The notes beneath the pieces are model-generated. The model was not told the origin of the DNA. It made no database searches and was given only the letters and a program-made list of their open reading frames with translations. This document shows, piece after piece, positions 40,960-43,482 of a DNA stretch of 43,482 bases (positions are counted from its first letter, which is position 1; the number at the start of each line of letters is the position of its first letter). Source of the stretch: Nitrososphaerota archaeon (GTDB lineage Archaea > Thermoproteota > Nitrososphaeria > Nitrososphaerales > Nitrosopumilaceae); assembly GCA_022562615.1 (NCBI GenBank), contig JADFOW010000003.1, forward strand, positions 1 to 43,482, written 5' to 3'. The translations under genes were made by a program, and so were the position numbers.

Positions 40960-41496
40960 ATGAGCGATAGCATGATTTCAGAGATTTTACTACTTAATGG
41001 TAAAAATCAATACTCCTCCAGTGATACAATAGAGATCAACGTCCAATTTTCAATTGAAGGAGGTATAAGAGATGCTTTCAATGAGGCAAATTGGACAAAA
41101 GCATACAACAATAATGATGTCGCTTTTAAGTTAAAGTATCGTGTAATGTTGACTTTGGGGAGTTTTAGAAAAAAGGAGATCGGCAAAACAATAGATACCT
41201 ATAGAAAGGCAGCAATCTTTTGGACAAGAAATCCTAAATTGGTGAATCCTAACCAAGACAAAAGAATATGGGTTCAAGTATCCAAAAATTTTGAGCCATT
41301 TATTCGCCTATCAGAAGAAGAAGTAAGGCAGGAATTATTTGATTTTAATGAAAAATTTACCGTTAAGGCGTCTGATCTAGGATCAGGGAGACATAAGATT
41401 GGAGTCGAAGTCTCTGCTTCCTGGCAGAAACATGACTATACGGAACCCGATAGTATTAAAAATAATTCAAAAGAGATCGAAATAATGATCGCTTAG
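40960..41496 (+). CDS. Hypothetical beta-rich protein
   Basis: ATG 40960 (178 aa) is preferred. The frame opens earlier at 40903, but that would overlap the start of rpoL, and a TATA-like GATATAAAT (40934-40942) lies about 22 nt before 40960; the Met at 40972 is also possible. The protein is beta-rich (SDTIEINVQFSIEGGI, KLKYRVMLTLGSFRKKEI, FTVKASDLGSGRHKIGVEVS) and has no signal peptide or membrane segment. The family is not recognised. It is divergent from rpoL with 51 nt between. Confidence 0.65.
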   Translation: MSDSMISEILLLNGKNQYSSSDTIEINVQFSIEGGIRDAFNEANWTKAYNNNDVAFKLKYRVMLTLGSFRKKEIGKTIDTYRKAAIFWTRNPKLVNPNQDKRIWVQVSKNFEPFIRLSEEEVRQELFDFNEKFTVKASDLGSGRHKIGVEVSASWQKHDYTEPDSIKNNSKEIEIMIA

Positions 41497-41616
41497 ATTT
41501 CAATCCTCAAAATTTGTAAAGCTCTAGTTAATGTTCGCAGCTGTTAATCATTTGCTACTTATTGGTACTACAGCAAAAACAAGGAACCCAACTAGAGATA
41601 ATTTTTTAAAACCTAA

Positions 41617-41973
41617 TTATTCATCGGGAATTATTTGTTTGACTTTGGAAATAATTTCCAAATAATTAGAACTGGGTTCTAAACTCAATAAAAGAAGATT
41701 TCCGTCCTTTAGGAGAAGGCTAATCAGTGTAACTTTCTCAAATTCTGAAATGTTTACCTTTTCTTTTCCAATTTTGTGAGCAAGATTTTGGATACTAGAC
41801 CACCGCTGAAAAGTATAATGAATTATCATTTTCAATTCATCAGTAGCCAGTAAATTTACTGATTCATCTTGGTTACGTTCAACAATTAAATCTCCTTTGG
41901 AGTTTAAAACACCACTAAACCGAACTTGGGGGTCTAACTCTAAGACTTTTTGACATAACTCATTATGATTCAT
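41617..41973 (-). CDS. Roadblock/LC7-like small protein (DUF6659-type)
   Basis: A 118-residue protein: ELCQKVLELDPQVRFSGVLN, SKGDLIVERNQ, then a helical middle and SLLLKDGNLLLLSLEPSSNY. The order of strands and helices is that of roadblock/longin-like regulators; I believe it belongs to the thaumarchaeal DUF6659 group. Such proteins often partner small GTPases or two-component systems, but no partner is seen here. ATG 41973 starts it. Confidence 0.75.
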   Translation of the reverse strand: MNHNELCQKVLELDPQVRFSGVLNSKGDLIVERNQDESVNLLATDELKMIIHYTFQRWSSIQNLAHKIGKEKVNISEFEKVTLISLLLKDGNLLLLSLEPSSNYLEIISKVKQIIPDE

Positions 41974-42121
41974 TTCTTTTTTCCCTGAAAAAATATCCCT
42001 ATTATGTGTATAATTTGCTTATCATTTATCAGGTTTTAAATAAAATAATCAAAGTGTAAAAATTAGATTCCGTTTACTTAATTCTGGTATCTGTGTGGGA
42101 ACAAAAATTAGCTTAATTAGG

Positions 42122-42130
42122 GATATATGG
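42122..42130 (+). promoter_or_regulatory. TATA box for the tandem small-protein pair
   Basis: GATATATGG lies about 25 nt before ATG 42151. The distance suits a leaderless mRNA starting at the ATG; the second gene would then be read from the same transcript. Confidence 0.5.
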
Positions 42131-42150
42131 ATCGTTTATGAAGATTCCAT

Positions 42151-42303
42151 ATGACAAAATACGATGGTCTTTTAGGTCAACCCATTCTAGAAGTTGAGGA
42201 ACCAGATAAAGAAGGAGGTATTACCTTTATCTTTAAGGATAACAGATTTTTATTCATAAAGGCGGTTGATGGAAAGATTGAGACTGTATCGATTCCGGAA
42301 TAG
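42151..42303 (+). CDS. 50-aa small protein, first of a tandem pair
   Basis: ATG 42151 to TAG 42301-42303. The product (MTKYDGLLGQPILEVEEPDK, GGITFIFKDNRFLFIKAVDG, KIETVSIPE) predicts one compact beta sheet. A TATA-like GATATATGG is about 25 nt before the ATG. The next gene, 9 nt downstream, encodes a similar protein, so the pair arose by duplication. Function unknown. Confidence 0.7.
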   Translation: MTKYDGLLGQPILEVEEPDKEGGITFIFKDNRFLFIKAVDGKIETVSIPE

Positions 42304-42312
42304 GTGAAAAAT

Positions 42313-42453
42313 ATGGGAAAATTTGATCAAATTAAAATGATAGAATTGATAAAGGTTGAAGATTCTGATGAGGTATTGACTCTAGTATTTCAAGAAAATA
42401 AAAAACTACAGATAAAAGTTGTAGATGGAAAACTAGTATCAGAATTTATTTAA
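42313..42453 (+). CDS. 46-aa small protein, second of a tandem pair
   Basis: ATG 42313 to TAA 42451-42453. The product (MGKFDQIKMIELIKVEDSDE, VLTLVFQENKKLQIKVVDGK) aligns with the preceding 50-aa protein over most of its length: IxxLxVE.xDxxxxxxxVF.xNxxLxIKxVDGK. The TAA overlaps the stop of the convergent phosphatase gene within TTAA. No known family. Confidence 0.7.
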   Translation: MGKFDQIKMIELIKVEDSDEVLTLVFQENKKLQIKVVDGKLVSEFI

Positions 42454-42977
42454 TTTCCTATATGTTTTTGGTAAAAAGTAATCGCTAACTCTTGTGTTTC
42501 AGATTGAATAGACCCAGGCCTTTCTTTTCTTATTTTTTTAATTGCATCCTCTGATGAATATTTCTGATACTTTACTAAATAACATGCTAAAATGGTTCCC
42601 GCTCTTCCCATCCCAGCTGCACAATGAACCATCACTGCCTGATTATCAATAATATTTTCATGAATAAAGTTAACCGCTATATCGATTTTCTCCATATCTG
42701 GAGCAGTTAGATCTGGTGTAGGAACGTGTAAGTATCTTATTTCACTTACCCACTTTTCAGGTAATGCATTTTCAGTCATAGTTACAATTGATTTTACCCC
42801 TTGTTTTAGAGTCCAATCAAACTCCTCAAAACTAGTGGGCATGCCAGAACCTGCAAGTTTTTCTTTAATTACCCAAGAGAAATTAGTAGGTCGTTTGGTA
42901 ATTTTACCATGAACTTTTCTCCACATATTCCCTGGTTTGCTCATGCGTATTGTTGATATATTGTATGTTTTTAGCAT
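42450..42977 (-). CDS. Dual-specificity-type protein tyrosine phosphatase
   Basis: The phosphatase domain spans about residues 45-170: SFEEFDWTLKQGVKSIVTMT, EIRYLHVPTPDLTAPDM (general-acid Asp region) and the P-loop VHCAAGMGRAGTILACYL (HCx5R). The frame starts at 42977, but MSKPGNMWRK (42944) or MWRKVHGK (42926) could be the true N terminus. It removes phosphate from Tyr/Ser/Thr or phospholipids. It is convergent with the small paralogue pair and divergent from the radical-SAM gene. Confidence 0.88.
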   Translation of the reverse strand: MLKTYNISTIRMSKPGNMWRKVHGKITKRPTNFSWVIKEKLAGSGMPTSFEEFDWTLKQGVKSIVTMTENALPEKWVSEIRYLHVPTPDLTAPDMEKIDIAVNFIHENIIDNQAVMVHCAAGMGRAGTILACYLVKYQKYSSEDAIKKIRKERPGSIQSETQELAITFYQKHIGN

Positions 42978-43027
42978 TACGAAAAATCAATCACCTTATA
43001 TTTGAAAAACTAATAGTATAGTGTAAA

Positions 43028-43482
43028 ATGGCAAAAGAAGCTATTCTATATGAAAAATTATCAGACAATAAGGTACGTTGTACAGCTTGTGCAAGATATT
43101 GTGAGCTGAAAGAAGAACAAATTGGTTTATGTGGAATTAGAGGAAATCAAAATGGAAAACTAGACTTGTTTGTTTATGGTAAAGTAATCGCAGGTCATGT
43201 TGACCCCATTGAAAAAAAACCTGTAACACATTATCATCCAGGCTCAAAAATATATTCAATTGCTACCACGGGATGTAACTGGCTTTGTAAGTATTGTCAA
43301 AATTATGATATTAGTCAAAGGCGAAAAATTGAAGGTATCGACATGACCCCTGAAGAAGTTGTACAAACGGCTGTGGATAATGGCGCAGATGGTATTGCCT
43401 ATACGTACAACGAACCATCGATTTTCATCGAATTTGCAAGGGACTGCGGAGTAGTAGCACATCAAAAAAATCTTTTCAACAT
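43028..43482 (+). CDS. AmmeMemoRadiSam-system radical SAM enzyme (3' end beyond window)
   Basis: ATG 43028 opens about 151 residues that are cut by the window edge. The N terminus has [20 protein letters not shown] (a Cys cluster before the core), [18 protein letters not shown] and the cluster CNWLCKYC (C-x3-C-x2-C) for the radical-SAM 4Fe-4S centre. [16 protein letters not shown] follows. This is the pyruvate-formate-lyase-activase-like enzyme of the AmmeMemoRadiSam system. Memo and AMMECR1 partners are not in the window. Confidence 0.85.
   Translation, partial: MAKEAILYEKLSDNKVRCTACARYCELKEEQIGLCGIRGNQNGKLDLFVYGKVIAGHVDPIEKKPVTHYHPGSKIYSIATTGCNWLCKYCQNYDISQRRKIEGIDMTPEEVVQTAVDNGADGIAYTYNEPSIFIEFARDCGVVAHQKNLFN

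Noticed and set aside
41497-41616. Possible C/D box RNA or other small RNA in the gap
   Set aside because: Looked for RUGAUGA and CUGA boxes in pairing distance; none convincing.
43256-43465. Minus-strand frame opposite the radical SAM gene
   Set aside because: Antisense to the CxxxCxxC-containing gene; composition explained by the coding strand.

Overview
The window is a compact, AT-rich archaeal chromosome segment, most likely from a marine ammonia-oxidising thaumarchaeon (Nitrososphaerota, Nitrosopumilus-like). The case for Archaea is a PCNA clamp, transcription factor S, RNA polymerase subunit L, the termination nuclease aCPSF1, a proteasome beta subunit, sn-glycerol-1-phosphate dehydrogenase, archaeal TyrRS and the archaeal pantoate kinase/phosphopantothenate synthetase route to CoA. 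The case for Thaumarchaeota is the combination of SepF, BluB plus CobJ, a PhoU with an AbrB domain, and many short or secreted proteins that I know only as thaumarchaeal families. No rRNA, IS element, CRISPR array, prophage or amo gene is visible.

Layout. 1-3.1 kb: the end of a secreted-type protein, Hsp20, and a UbiB-like kinase with a small membrane partner. 3.5-7.0 kb: a GIY-YIG-like small protein and a three-gene MacB/LolCD-type ABC exporter operon whose third gene is a membrane-anchored extracellular protein. 7.1-9.6 kb: an Lrp/AsnC regulator, a Nudix hydrolase and PhoU. 9.6-14.9 kb: a CoA operon (pantoate kinase, phosphopantothenate synthetase, panB, coaBC) running into a 55-aa protein, a methyltransferase and a membrane protein. 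14.9-21.9 kb: M24 peptidase, PP-loop thiolase, SepF, aCPSF1, PsmB, G1P dehydrogenase and an FKBP isomerase. 22-25.8 kb: aminotransferase, NMN adenylyltransferase, RNA cyclase, CopD-like and LEA14-like proteins. 25.8-28.9 kb: tRNA-Val, bluB, tRNA-Arg with an enlarged D-loop, a flavodoxin-fold reductase, then a looser area with small genes and two apparently broken frames. 28.9-34.6 kb: cyclophilin, a secreted protein, small zinc proteins, a PfkB kinase, a dUTPase-like protein and an MtrA-like corrinoid protein. 34.7-38 kb: tyrS, cobJ and a secreted duplicated-domain protein. 38-41.5 kb: rpoL-tfs-pcn-lysC, read leftwards. 41.6-43.5 kb: a roadblock-like protein, two tandem tiny paralogues, a dual-specificity phosphatase and the start of an AmmeMemoRadiSam radical-SAM enzyme.

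Three genes are tied to cobalamin (bluB, cobJ and the MtrA-like protein). Several genes have a TATA-like box about 25-30 nt before the start codon and so look leaderless. Convergent gene pairs repeatedly abut or overlap by 0-21 nt, three of them sharing stop codons inside TTAA or CTAG palindromes, so 3' ends must form inside opposing genes; the likely terminator nuclease, aCPSF1, is itself in the window. The strongest candidates for something undescribed are the tRNA-Arg D-loop insertion, the tRNA-Val with C33, the 46-aa DegT-like leader ORF coupled to the MtrA-like gene, the start-less coiled-coil frame beside an A10 run, and the tandem 50/46-aa paralogues. All calls come from reading the sequence; no database search was possible.
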